Shown: positions 24,542 to 33,618, counted from the stretch's first letter. The stretch: 60,598 bases of DNA from SIG299 sp045531895 (GCA_045531895.1 JAZSEW010000121.1:1-60598); one strand, 5' to 3'. Made by a program: numbers and translations. Notes: generated from the letters alone by a model not told the origin.

Positions 24542-26236
24542 TCATACCACTTCCATCACATTTCCCAAAGCTTCCATAAACAGTTCATAGGGTTGAATTT
24601 CATTGAAGAAAATGTAATATCCCATGCTTTGCTTTTCACTATTATGCAAATAAGTAATCCCAATCTGGGAAGCGTTCGGAGAGTCGCATTCTGCCCGGAC
24701 TTCTAAAATATAGGTGGCAGCCGGGTCAAATCCTTCGCCTATAAGTTCTGCAAAATTCAATGCCAGGTAATAGCTGTCATCCTGAAGGAATTCACAGGCG
24801 TGTCGTTTTTCTTTATGGTTTTCCGCAAACAGAAGGTATTCGTTTGAACGGCGTGGGAAAGAATATAATTCTTTAGCTTCTTTATCAAAAATTTTTATGG
24901 AAGTGATTTTTACGAAGGAATCGGTATCCATTTCCAAGATCTCCAGCTTTATTTGTCCATCATCGCAGCCCGGGATAGTAAAATACATCAAACGGTCGTG
25001 GTTGTCCGGCACAGGTGCTTTGTTTCTGAGGTGTAGCCGGAATTCATCTTTTTCAAAGTCAAACAGAACTTCAAACGAGACGTTGTTCCGGCAGCTTTCC
25101 GGTCGGTACGGACTTCTGCTTTTATATATGCCGCAGGAAAATTCTTCATCGGTTTGCGAAAACAGTTTTTCATAGCCTTTCGAGGAAAGAAGCTTTCTGT
25201 TTTGCAGGGCCTGAAACCATTTTTCTAAATCCTCCGCGGTGCTAAGAAGACCCCAGGAGGTATTATTGTGATTATAATTCCAGGCGATTGGTTTTGGTGG
25301 AGTAGAAGCTGTATATCCAATAATATCTGCGGAACCTTCGTAGGAGGTGTTGGTCATTTCCAATGGTTCAAATATATAACGCTGCAACAGGGTGTTTAAA
25401 GGAGCATTACCAACCCGTTCCAGAATAATTCCAAGAAGCTCATCATTGAGCCCGCAAGGGTCAAATTCTGTGCCGGGAGTAAATTTCAAAGGTGCATAAT
25501 GGATAATGTCCAACAATTCATCCAGACATTTCTCTTTATAAAAGATATCCTCAGGACAAGCGATTTCTCCGGTACGCCATTTCTCCACCAATTCCTCTGA
25601 AAATCCGGATGTCATGTCAAGGAGGTGTTGAATTTTTACTTCTCTGCCGTACCTGCATTCCGGTACATAGGTTCCAATGGTATCTTCTGTACTCAGCAGT
25701 CCTTTGTCTTCAAACAGTAAGGTACAAAAGACAATAAAATCACTGGATAAGATACTGATAGGAAATCTGCTGCTCAGGGTAAAAGGCTTATTGTTTTCCT
25801 CATCGGCTTTTCCCCAGGCGCAGAAAAACTTGTCTTTTGCAGACTCATAGGAAAAACCACTGTAGTTATAGTCTTGAAGAATTTTGTCAAACCAGGGAGA
25901 AATTCTGGTTGGTGTAGACAAATCGTTATCGATGGATGCAAGGAGCAATTCTACCTGTTTCTTTTTCTCCTGTAGCAGTTTACGGCGCTCTAACAGTTTG
26001 CTTTTTTTGGCAGCCTCTTTTTCTTCCATAAGGTCCGGAATTTCCTTCAGGGCAAAATCCAGTTCACGGTAATAAAGAATTTGTTTTAGTTTTTCGATGG
26101 AGTCTTCGTTATAAAAGCGGTACCCATTATTTGCGTCGATTTCTGCGGGTTTTAGTAATCCGATGGTATCGTAATAATGCAGCGTCCGGACACTGACACC
26201 GGTCAGTTTGGCAAGTTCGCTTACTTGTAGCTTCAA
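24542..26236 (-). CDS. MerR-family regulator fused to a degenerate serine beta-lactamase-like domain
   Basis: 564 residues. Residues 1-70 are a MerR winged helix (QVSELAKLTGVSVRTLHYYD, then GLLKPAEID), followed by a coiled coil to about 105. Residues about 130-360 follow the class C beta-lactamase/PBP-like fold (KIQHLLDMTSGFSE, FTPGTEFDPCG, LLGIILERVGN, WGLLSTAEDLEKWFQAL). The catalytic SxxK is missing: ISILSSD stands there with no lysine. The YxN motif reads PCG. It is therefore a predicted non-catalytic sensor. Residues 370-564 are a further beta-rich region I do not recognise. The promoter at 26293-26323 has a 19-bp spacer typical of MerR control, implying autoregulation. A cell-wall or beta-lactam-like ligand is inference. 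Confidence 0.9.
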   Translation of the reverse strand: MKLQVSELAKLTGVSVRTLHYYDTIGLLKPAEIDANNGYRFYNEDSIEKLKQILYYRELDFALKEIPDLMEEKEAAKKSKLLERRKLLQEKKKQVELLLASIDNDLSTPTRISPWFDKILQDYNYSGFSYESAKDKFFCAWGKADEENNKPFTLSSRFPISILSSDFIVFCTLLFEDKGLLSTEDTIGTYVPECRYGREVKIQHLLDMTSGFSEELVEKWRTGEIACPEDIFYKEKCLDELLDIIHYAPLKFTPGTEFDPCGLNDELLGIILERVGNAPLNTLLQRYIFEPLEMTNTSYEGSADIIGYTASTPPKPIAWNYNHNNTSWGLLSTAEDLEKWFQALQNRKLLSSKGYEKLFSQTDEEFSCGIYKSRSPYRPESCRNNVSFEVLFDFEKDEFRLHLRNKAPVPDNHDRLMYFTIPGCDDGQIKLEILEMDTDSFVKITSIKIFDKEAKELYSFPRRSNEYLLFAENHKEKRHACEFLQDDSYYLALNFAELIGEGFDPAATYILEVRAECDSPNASQIGITYLHNSEKQSMGYYIFFNEIQPYELFMEALGNVMEVV

Positions 26237-26292
26237 AGTATCCCTTCTTTCGTTTTCAGTTTAGTGCTCGTTAATTTGGAGATTCTTTGTTA

Positions 26293-26323
26293 AGTATACA
26301 CTATTACGTCGCGTCAGAGTCAA
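26293..26323 (-). promoter_or_regulatory. MerR-type promoter (19-bp spacer) of the MerR-beta-lactamase-like gene
   Basis: Minus strand: TTGACT (26323-26318), 19-bp spacer, TATACT (26298-26293). The spacer region holds an imperfect dyad, ACTCTGACG and CGTAATAGT around CGA, with 7 of 9 positions paired. Confidence 0.75.
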
Positions 26324-26352
26324 GAATAAAGTAAGGTAATGCGGAATTACTC

Positions 26353-26383
26353 TTGACCTTGCCCTAGGGGTAAGGTTTATACT
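26353..26383 (+). promoter_or_regulatory. MerR-type promoter (19-bp spacer) of the MerR remnant and downstream gene
   Basis: TTGACC (26353-26358), 19-bp spacer, TATACT (26378-26383). ACCTTGCCC and GGGTAAGGT form a dyad with 8 of 9 positions paired, centred in the spacer: the classic MerR-family architecture in which the regulator untwists an over-long promoter. Confidence 0.85.
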
Positions 26384-26472
26384 GAAACCAGATTAATCGA
26401 AAACGTTATTTTTAACGTCAAACCACTTTAAAACGATACTCCCGGGAGCCTTAGTTACGAAAGGATTTTATC

Positions 26473-26954
26473 ATGAAAAATTTATACACCATTGGTCAGT
26501 TGGCAAAGCTTGCCGGAATTTCAACCAAAACTCTGCGCATTTATGAGAGAAAAGGACTTCTTTTGCCAGAGCGCAATGAAGAAAATAGTTATCGGATGTT
26601 TATGATAACATGCAGCCATACTTTCGGGGTTTTTTTGGAACCTGTCCGGAACTGGATAAAGGTCTTGTAAAACATAAGGAACGAGTGGATGCCTGGGAAC
26701 AGGAGCTTCGGGATGTTTTTCCTATTGTGGAAAAGCATGCCTATGAGATTACACTGTCCTTTGCAACAGCAGAAGAGTTTCTGGATTATATTTTGCAGAT
26801 ATGTAAACCGGTAAGAGAACTTCTGGAACGAAGAAGAGCAGATTTCTTGGAGTATTTATCCGGACTGGAAGAGTTGAAAAATGGGCAGGGAACTTACGAA
26901 TTTCCACGAGATACGTATTTGTATTGCTGTAAAAAGGAAAACAAGGAGGATTAA
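26473..26954 (+). pseudogene. Decayed MerR regulator with methyltransferase-like C-terminus
   Basis: The start (RBS GAAAGGA) encodes a normal MerR N-terminus, YTIGQLAKLAGISTKTLRIY through EENSYR, but the frame leaves the family pattern at 26595 and stops at 26670. In another frame, from about 26600 (YDNMQPYFRGFFGTC) to 26954, the sequence continues with a plausible end of a class I SAM methyltransferase (AEEFLDYILQICKPVREL, FPRDTYLYCCKKE). The second half of the HTH and the methyltransferase N-terminus are absent, so a large internal deletion with frame loss is the simplest reading, not a single sequencing error. The methyltransferase assignment is tentative. Confidence 0.65.
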
Positions 26955-26957
26955 TAA

Positions 26958-27701
26958 ATGCCAACCTGGGTGACACATATGATGATTGCAGATAAGGTAC
27001 AGGAGAAGTTGCCGCAGCTGGACAGGCGTGGTTTTTGTGTGGGTAATATTGCGCCGGACTGCAATATTCAGAATGAAGACTGGACGGTGTACACACCTTC
27101 CAGAGAGAAAACACATTGGATGCAGGGAAGCAGAAAATCCATTTCCGATGTAGATGCTTTTTGCGAGGAATATATTGTAAAACGCAGAGAGGAAATTTCA
27201 GAAGGAGAAGAATACAGTTTTTTACTGGGATATTATTCTCATCTGATTACCGATGCGCTTTTTCAAGAAGTGATTCGTAATGAAAAGCGCGTGGCTGCTG
27301 TATGGGCGCGGATTAGGGCAAATGAGGGACTAATGCAGCGTTTGAAGGAACTGGAAACACAAAGTATAGAACCTCTTCCGGAAACATGGGATACAGTGAA
27401 ACGTCTGATTTCAAAGGAACAACGGATGAGAGAGCTGGAATCTCTGGAGGCGGAATATTTGCAGGAGCATCCGGAATCCGGATATATAACGGATATTATG
27501 CCGTTAAAGGAATTTCCGGATTACATTGATTATTTGCCTCACGGCAGTATTGCATTTAAGATTCCGTATCTGGGAAGCTATATTCCGCGAATATATAAGG
27601 AGGCAAAGTTTATAGGGATTTCCAGAGAAGAATTTAAAGAGTATGTGAAAGATACTGTGGATTTGGTGTGTGAACGTTTTGGGAAGATGGGACTTGTGTA
27701 G
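26958..27701 (+). CDS. Zinc-dependent phospholipase C-like protein
   Basis: 247 residues, with AAGGAGG reading through the end of the preceding remnant, so it is co-transcribed from the MerR-type promoter. Pattern of the zinc-dependent PLC/S1-P1 helical fold: PTWVTHMMIADKV, CVGNIAPDCN and LLGYYSHLITDALF carry the spaced His and Asp ligands. There is no signal peptide, so a cytoplasmic hydrolase or nucleotidase-like role is possible. The C-terminus (VKDTVDLVCERFGKM) is helical. The substrate is unknown. Confidence 0.82.
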   Translation: MPTWVTHMMIADKVQEKLPQLDRRGFCVGNIAPDCNIQNEDWTVYTPSREKTHWMQGSRKSISDVDAFCEEYIVKRREEISEGEEYSFLLGYYSHLITDALFQEVIRNEKRVAAVWARIRANEGLMQRLKELETQSIEPLPETWDTVKRLISKEQRMRELESLEAEYLQEHPESGYITDIMPLKEFPDYIDYLPHGSIAFKIPYLGSYIPRIYKEAKFIGISREEFKEYVKDTVDLVCERFGKMGLV

Positions 27702-27733
27702 ACACGGAATAAGTTATGTTGCCAATTTTACAG

Positions 27734-27762
27734 TTGTATAAAGGGTAAAAAAACGTTACAAT
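27734..27762 (+). promoter_or_regulatory. Promoter of the histidine phosphatase gene
   Basis: TTGTAT (27734-27739), 17-bp spacer, TACAAT (27757-27762). Confidence 0.7.
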
Positions 27763-27798
27763 AAAGGCAAAATATAAGAAGGAAAGAGGTGCTTTCTT

Positions 27799-28521
27799 AT
27801 GAGAATCATTTTCGTCCGCCACGGACATCCCAATTATGTGGACGATTGTTTAACGGAGCTTGGTCACAAACATGCCGCCGCGGTGGCAGAGCGTCTGAAA
27901 GAAGAAGGGATTTGTGAGATTTATTCCTCTACCTGTGGGCGAGCCTATGAAACAGCAGAATATACCGCAAAGAAATATAATTTGCCGATTGTAAAATGTG
28001 AATTTATGCGGGAAATTTCCTGGGGCTCTGTGGATAACGAACCGATAGCTTTCGATGGACATCCCTGGTCTACAGCGGATGCTATGGTAGCAAAAGGGGA
28101 GTCCTTATTAAATCCAAACTGGACAGAGGAAGAACCTTTTTGTAGAAATACATTGGTAGCGTATGCGAAAAAAGTTGCAGAGGAAACAGATAAGTGGTTG
28201 AAGGCGTTGGGGTATGTAAGAGAAGGGATTTATTATAGGGTTGCCGGAACAAGTGATACAGGTACTGTCTTAGACAAAAGTGCAAATGCCAACAAAACCA
28301 TCGCAGCCTTTGGGCACGGTGGCGCGGGTTCAGCAATTTTCAGCCACCTGTTTAATATTCCGTATCCTTTTGTATGTACTACGATGAATCAGGACTATAC
28401 CGGCATTACGATTGTGGAATTTCCGGATACGCCGGGAGAACTGGTGAAACCACGGTTTGAAATTATGAATGATGCAAGACATATCAGAGATTTGAAAATT
28501 GAAAATGTTTATGATAAGTAA
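27799..28521 (+). CDS. Histidine phosphatase (phosphoglycerate mutase-like) family protein
   Basis: 240 residues. The RHG motif IIFVRHGHPNY carries the phospho-accepting histidine; EIYSSTCGRAYETAEYTA supplies the conserved arginine region and AAFGHGGAG the second catalytic histidine. The acidic proton donor is probably in CEFMREISWG. It is cytoplasmic, and the substrate (sugar phosphate, cofactor or nucleotide) cannot be told. It has its own promoter and is followed by a hairpin shared with the convergent chemoreceptor gene. Confidence 0.93.
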   Translation: MRIIFVRHGHPNYVDDCLTELGHKHAAAVAERLKEEGICEIYSSTCGRAYETAEYTAKKYNLPIVKCEFMREISWGSVDNEPIAFDGHPWSTADAMVAKGESLLNPNWTEEEPFCRNTLVAYAKKVAEETDKWLKALGYVREGIYYRVAGTSDTGTVLDKSANANKTIAAFGHGGAGSAIFSHLFNIPYPFVCTTMNQDYTGITIVEFPDTPGELVKPRFEIMNDARHIRDLKIENVYDK

Positions 28522-28561
28522 ATTAAAGGTAATTTAATAACATATTCTGAATTATAATTTG

Positions 28562-28606
28562 AAAGGCTGCCGCTTTATGACTTTTTGGAAAGCGACAGCC
28601 TTAAAA
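28562..28606. terminator. Hairpin between convergent genes
   Basis: aaggctgccgcttt and aaagcgacagcctt arms (28563-28602), one mismatch, serving both directions weakly. Confidence 0.6.
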
Positions 28607-28639
28607 TTCTTTATGTAGTTAATTAGTAGTTACAAAACA

Positions 28640-30364
28640 TTATTTCTTCAACTGGAACTGGGCTACCAGATTGTGCATAGTAGTTGCCTGTGCCGATAAT
28701 TCTTCGCTGGTTGCATAGGATTCTTCTGCAGCGGCGGAGTTGCTCTGCACTACCTCGGAGATGCGGGCGATACCCATATCGGCCTGCTCCACGGCTTCGG
28801 CCTGTACCTGTGTGTTTTCGGATAAGGTCTTAGCACTTTCCGCAATTTTTTGGATAGAGTCGACTACACCAAATAATACATCTGCAGTGCGGTTGGCAAC
28901 TCTGCTGCCTTCTTCGATTTCCCGCAGGGTATTGTTTACCAGCTCTCTGGTATCTACTGCGGATTTTGCACTCTGGTCAGCCAGGTCACGGATTTCATCT
29001 GCAACAACGGCAAATCCGCGTCCTGCCTCCCCGGCTCTGGCTGCTTCGATGGAAGCATTTAAGGAAAGCAGGTTTGTTTGGCTTGCGATATCTTCAATTT
29101 CAGCAATAATATTTTCAATCTTTTTAGAGGTTTCGGTAATACGTTTCATGGATTCCACCATGTTGTTCATTTCCTGATGGCTGTTCTGGGCATCATTTGC
29201 ACAGCTAAGAGCCTGTTCGTAAGCTTCGTCAACGCTCTGGGAGGTAAACTTTAAGCCGTCAGAAACGGTATTCATGGTTGCCAGCATTTCTTCAATGGAA
29301 GCTGCCTGATCGGTGGCACCTTCGGCAAGACTGGAGGCAGCTTCAGCTAAGTTGGAAGCACCGTCGTTTACCTGGTTGGAAACGGATTCTACTTCGCTTA
29401 ATGCCTTGCTGACATTGATGTTCATGTTAGTGATGGAAGTATATAATTCTGTCAAATCCCCACGGTAGGCATCAGCACATTCAGAATCTACGTTAAAGTT
29501 TCCTTCGCTCATTTCGTGGCACATACGCTCTACGTCCAGAATAATCATCTGTAAACGTTCTGCCATATCATGAGAGGAGTTCATAAGCCCTGCAATTTCA
29601 TCCTCGGATTTGGAGATTGGGAACTCAGACTTGATATCGCCTTCTGCAAAGGATTCAAAACGGTTCACTAATTCTTTTAATGGTTTGGCAATACCCTTGG
29701 AAATAATATGGGCAATTCGTTTTGCCATAATACCGGAAGCAATAATCAAAATTACCATAAGCGCTACAGAACCCCATTCCAGAATGGCGGTAATGGTTTC
29801 CATCTGATGCTCTTTTTCAATGTTGATATTCATCAGTTCCAGAGTAGCAGCATCCAGAGCTTCATATAATGGTGTCAGCTCGTTAATTGCCATGTCCTGG
29901 GCGATACGGCACTGTTCCTGGTCGGTAGTAGCACCGATTTTAATAATTTCTGTTTCTTTTGCAAAGTAAGCTTCTAAAGCGGTTTTAATGTTTTGATAAA
30001 CGTTTTCGCCTTCTTTTGTAACGATGGTATCGTGAAGTGCTTCAAAACGAGTCCAGGTGTTAGCCTGACGGTCATCATGTTTGTCTACCAGACGGTCAAT
30101 TAAGTCCTGATCTTCGTAACCGATGATACCGCGGGTATTGGATCGACACTCTGCATATTCATTCATGAACAAGGCAATGTCACCTTGTGGCAGTGCATAA
30201 TTGTTCATGGCGTTCTTGAAATTAGCCACCACAACCAGCAGACAGATGATGCCGACAATAGAGGCAAGAGAAGCAATCGCAATAATAATGTTAAATGCTT
30301 TGCGCAGGCGTTCTTCAATGCGCATCCCCTTAAAGTTTAAAAATTTCTTTTTTGTTTTACTCAT
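28640..30364 (-). CDS. Methyl-accepting chemotaxis protein, classical topology with HAMP
   Basis: 574 residues. Membrane helix 1 at about 24-48 (FNIIIAIASLASIVGIICLL), a four-helix-bundle type extracellular domain to about 190, helix 2 (WGSVALMVILIIASGIMAKRI), HAMP (AKPLKELVNRFESFAEGDI) and possibly a second HAMP-like segment (MCHEMSEGNFNVD). The signalling domain has SQTNLLSLNASIEAARAGEA. This is a standard receptor for an extracellular signal. The ligand is unknown; the 4HB domain shows no PAS or Cache motifs. Confidence 0.95.
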   Translation of the reverse strand: MSKTKKKFLNFKGMRIEERLRKAFNIIIAIASLASIVGIICLLVVVANFKNAMNNYALPQGDIALFMNEYAECRSNTRGIIGYEDQDLIDRLVDKHDDRQANTWTRFEALHDTIVTKEGENVYQNIKTALEAYFAKETEIIKIGATTDQEQCRIAQDMAINELTPLYEALDAATLELMNINIEKEHQMETITAILEWGSVALMVILIIASGIMAKRIAHIISKGIAKPLKELVNRFESFAEGDIKSEFPISKSEDEIAGLMNSSHDMAERLQMIILDVERMCHEMSEGNFNVDSECADAYRGDLTELYTSITNMNINVSKALSEVESVSNQVNDGASNLAEAASSLAEGATDQAASIEEMLATMNTVSDGLKFTSQSVDEAYEQALSCANDAQNSHQEMNNMVESMKRITETSKKIENIIAEIEDIASQTNLLSLNASIEAARAGEAGRGFAVVADEIRDLADQSAKSAVDTRELVNNTLREIEEGSRVANRTADVLFGVVDSIQKIAESAKTLSENTQVQAEAVEQADMGIARISEVVQSNSAAAEESYATSEELSAQATTMHNLVAQFQLKK

Positions 30365-30496
30365 AGATACTCCCTTCCCCTTTCAGAAACAGACACTAAT
30401 TAATTTCGAAAAACATAACGTTCATAAAAACTGACTTATCATTTGAAAAAAACAAATTGTCTGAAACTAAAGGAAATAATATTTCTTTGTGTTTAT

Positions 30497-30525
30497 ATTA
30501 TACACAAATCCAGGGAAGGGAACAA
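30497..30525 (-). promoter_or_regulatory. Promoter of the HAMP chemoreceptor gene
   Basis: Minus strand: TTGTTC (30525-30520), 17-bp spacer, TATAAT (30502-30497). Confidence 0.7.
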
Positions 30526-30540
30526 GCCTTTACCAAAACT

Positions 30541-33500
30541 TTACCGTAGTAAATTAATCCTATTGTCAAGGTCTTTTCGCAGTTTTTGCATCTCTTCTTT
30601 GCTCACTTTGCAAACTTTTCGGTCATAAGTATAGAATCCGTTAATTTCGTCTTCTACATCGGAAAGCTGCGTGTAAACACTACCGCAGCACCCGGCTTCG
30701 ATAGCAGGGAGAATGGTTCGGTCATAAGCCTCCCGGACCTTTGTGGAAACTTCTTCGGCATTCTTACAGTTACCATAGCCATAGGAAGCATATTTTGCGT
30801 ACGTATGCTCAGGAACCGGATAAGCGCAGCCTCCAAATTCCGAAATAAACATTGGGCGCTCCAGAGGCTTTGGTTCCAGATTGCCAAAGTAAATATGACG
30901 GCTGTCAAAATCATTTTGCTTCTGGGCAAACCAGCCGGAGGTGGAGTCGTACAGGCGGCTTGGGTCCATTTTCTTTGCAATGCTGTACATGCGGTCACTG
31001 TTAAACTGTCCCCACCCCTCGTTGAAGAGCGTATAAACCACGATAGATGGGTGATTGTACAGATGGGACAGGGTTTCCTTCATGTGCTTCATCCAGATTA
31101 TTTTCTGCTTTTTTGGGAAAAACCGCAGGGTGTCTCCCAGTTTTTTAATACCGATGGTTGGCAGGGCAGTGTCACGGAGGAAGGAGTATTTTCCGCTGTT
31201 GACCATGTCCTGAACTACCAGCATACCATGCAGGTCGCAGTAGTAGTAAAAGCATTCCGGCTCAATCTTAATATGTTTACGCAACATGTTAAAACCAAGC
31301 TCTTTCATGCGGAGAATATCACGCTCAAATTCTTTTTCTTCCGCCGGAAGAAAGATTCCGTCACAGAAATATCCCTGATCCAGCACACCATGGAGGAAAA
31401 TCGGTTCACCGTTTAAGCAGACACGGTTGACTCCGTTGATGGTTTTTATTTCTATGGTTCGCAGGGCAAAGTAGGTTTCCAGAGTATCCTGGTCGACAGA
31501 AAGAGTCATGCGGTATAAGTAAGGATTTTCCGGAGTCCAAAGCTGTGGCATATATGGAGTACCGTCTTCGGTGAGAAGGTCACGCAGCTTTAAGTAGCCA
31601 CTGTTACCGTTCATGGTAAATTCCATCTGTTCACCGGTATGGAGAGTGATAACGGCACTGGCATGGACAGAGCGTTCCGGATGGTTAGTGGCAAAGGAAA
31701 TGTGCACTCCATCCAGGTCGGGAGTGAGCTTTAAATCTTTGACGTAGGTGTCAGCAACCTGCTCCAGCCAGACAGTTTTCCAGATGCCGCTGACCGGGGT
31801 ATACCACATGCCGCCACGTTTTTTGGTCTGCTTTCCGTAAGGATAAAGGGTGGATAGTTTGTCGGTTACTTTGACAGTAACCGTATTTTCCTTATTTGTG
31901 TACATGGCATTGGAAATGTCAAAACTGAATGGTAAGTAGCCTCCTGCATGTTTACCCAGAAGAACACCGTTTAAATATACCTCTGCCAGCTGGTCTACTG
32001 ATTCAAAATGGAGCAAGGTGCGGATGCCTGCAGAAGGTTTTGGCACCATGAATTTTTTTGTATAGGTGAGATGGGAGCCAACCTTCTTTTGGTAGCCGGA
32101 AAGCGTGGACTGTGGCGGGAACGGCACACGGATAGTATCACCGTTTAATTGCCACTCGCCGTTTAAACTCATCCAGGCGGTACGTTTTAACTGCGGACGA
32201 GGATACTCCTGCCAAACCTGGTCTGTATCACCAAGAGCTTCTCCGGCTTCACTCAGTAAGCGGTAATGACCATTGCGAACAAAACGGAAAATGCCTGCCA
32301 AAGTAAGCAAAACAATTATTGCGGCAAAAAAGGCAGCAAGGAATATAGTTTTATTTGGAATAAAAGAGGTGGTACCGTCGCTGTTTATAACGGTATCTGC
32401 ATTTTTTAATACGGCAGCACCAATGGACGGACCGATAATGCCCGGAATTAGTACCTGACCGATAATGCGAACGCCCTGAAACTGTCCTGCCCGGTTTTCG
32501 GGAATCTGGGTGCGGATCATGGCGCCGAAAACAGACATGCCGGTCAGGTAGCCGGTCATCATAAGCAGGGAACCGATGAAAACAACCGGGGTAGTACGGC
32601 CAAAGAACAGAAGCACATAGCCGGACATCAGCAGGACAAGTGTTGGCAGTACGGAGGTTTTGAAGCCTGTCATGTCATAAAGTTTGCCATAAAAGGCAGT
32701 AATGATGGCTGCTATAATAATGGCAGGAGCCATGACAAGGACATAATCTGTCATTCCGAGGCTCTTTTCGTAATACAGAATTAAGTATGGCATAAAGGTC
32801 TGGATAGAAATGTTAAAGACCGCAAATGCCAGAATAATAAAGTATAATAAAGGATTTGCTTTAATTACATCCGGACGGAAGCTGTATAAGACGGTTGACC
32901 AGTAGCTTTTCTTTACTTGGAAGTTCTTTTCTTCTGCACGCTTTATTTCAAGCTCCGGCGCTTCTTCTACGATAAAAAGACCAAGGATGCCGATGAGCAG
33001 GGTTGCAATACCAATAATCAGGAAAATCAGGGTCCAGCTTTTATCCTGTTCTAAATCAAAGAACATGAAACCACCGAATACTACCAGAATGGAAACAAGA
33101 GGCATCATGGAATTGATTCCTTCGATTTTACCGCGGGAGGAGTCATCGCCCCAGTCAGTCATCCAGGCATTGAAACCGGCGTCATTGGCGGAGGAGCCAA
33201 AGAAGGTCATAATGCAGTCCATGAGAATAACCAGAGTTATACCCAGTGAAGCAGCTGCTACGGTGCTGCCGGCAATCGGTGTCAGAATATCCATACGGAT
33301 AAAACAGAAAGATAAAATGGAAATGCCCCACAGAATGTAACCTCCGCTCATTAGAAGCTTACGCCTAGCAAGATGGTCGGACAGAGCGCCGATGAGCAGA
33401 GTAGTGACTGTGGCGGCAATGGAACTTAAACTGACCATCAGAGAAATTTCCGATGCAGAGGCATGGAACATTTTGTAGATGAATACATTGAAATACATAT

Positions 33501-33582
33501 TTTCCACAACCCAGGCAACCTGCCCCATAAGGCCGAAAATGGTAAGGACTAACCAGAATTTTTTATTAAGACGTTTTGACAT
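30541..33582 (-). CDS. MFS transporter fused to a family 2 glycoside hydrolase
   Basis: 1013 residues in one uninterrupted frame, AAGGAGG RBS. Residues 1-435 are a 12-helix major facilitator (GALSDHLARRKLLMSGG is the loop 2-3 signature; EKSLGMTDYV and MIRTQIPENRAGQF later). Residues about 455-1013 are GH2: sugar-binding jelly roll (LNGEWQLNGD, HFESVDQLAEVYLNG), immunoglobulin-like middle, and TIM barrel with acid/base E855 in FNEGWGQF and nucleophile E915 in FISEFGG. MFS C-termini lie in the cytoplasm, so uptake and hydrolysis of a beta-glycoside (galactoside or glucuronide type) would be coupled. The join has no stop or frameshift. It is monocistronic with its own promoter. Confidence 0.95.
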   Translation of the reverse strand: MSKRLNKKFWLVLTIFGLMGQVAWVVENMYFNVFIYKMFHASASEISLMVSLSSIAATVTTLLIGALSDHLARRKLLMSGGYILWGISILSFCFIRMDILTPIAGSTVAAASLGITLVILMDCIMTFFGSSANDAGFNAWMTDWGDDSSRGKIEGINSMMPLVSILVVFGGFMFFDLEQDKSWTLIFLIIGIATLLIGILGLFIVEEAPELEIKRAEEKNFQVKKSYWSTVLYSFRPDVIKANPLLYFIILAFAVFNISIQTFMPYLILYYEKSLGMTDYVLVMAPAIIIAAIITAFYGKLYDMTGFKTSVLPTLVLLMSGYVLLFFGRTTPVVFIGSLLMMTGYLTGMSVFGAMIRTQIPENRAGQFQGVRIIGQVLIPGIIGPSIGAAVLKNADTVINSDGTTSFIPNKTIFLAAFFAAIIVLLTLAGIFRFVRNGHYRLLSEAGEALGDTDQVWQEYPRPQLKRTAWMSLNGEWQLNGDTIRVPFPPQSTLSGYQKKVGSHLTYTKKFMVPKPSAGIRTLLHFESVDQLAEVYLNGVLLGKHAGGYLPFSFDISNAMYTNKENTVTVKVTDKLSTLYPYGKQTKKRGGMWYTPVSGIWKTVWLEQVADTYVKDLKLTPDLDGVHISFATNHPERSVHASAVITLHTGEQMEFTMNGNSGYLKLRDLLTEDGTPYMPQLWTPENPYLYRMTLSVDQDTLETYFALRTIEIKTINGVNRVCLNGEPIFLHGVLDQGYFCDGIFLPAEEKEFERDILRMKELGFNMLRKHIKIEPECFYYYCDLHGMLVVQDMVNSGKYSFLRDTALPTIGIKKLGDTLRFFPKKQKIIWMKHMKETLSHLYNHPSIVVYTLFNEGWGQFNSDRMYSIAKKMDPSRLYDSTSGWFAQKQNDFDSRHIYFGNLEPKPLERPMFISEFGGCAYPVPEHTYAKYASYGYGNCKNAEEVSTKVREAYDRTILPAIEAGCCGSVYTQLSDVEDEINGFYTYDRKVCKVSKEEMQKLRKDLDNRINLLR

Positions 33583-33618
33583 AACACTCCTCCTTGTTTT
33601 GCGGCAATCTTTACATTC

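Noticed and set aside
30586..31416. A 276-codon open frame on the plus strand
   Set aside because: It lies antisense inside the GH2 catalytic domain and reads as a complement of it, without start signals.
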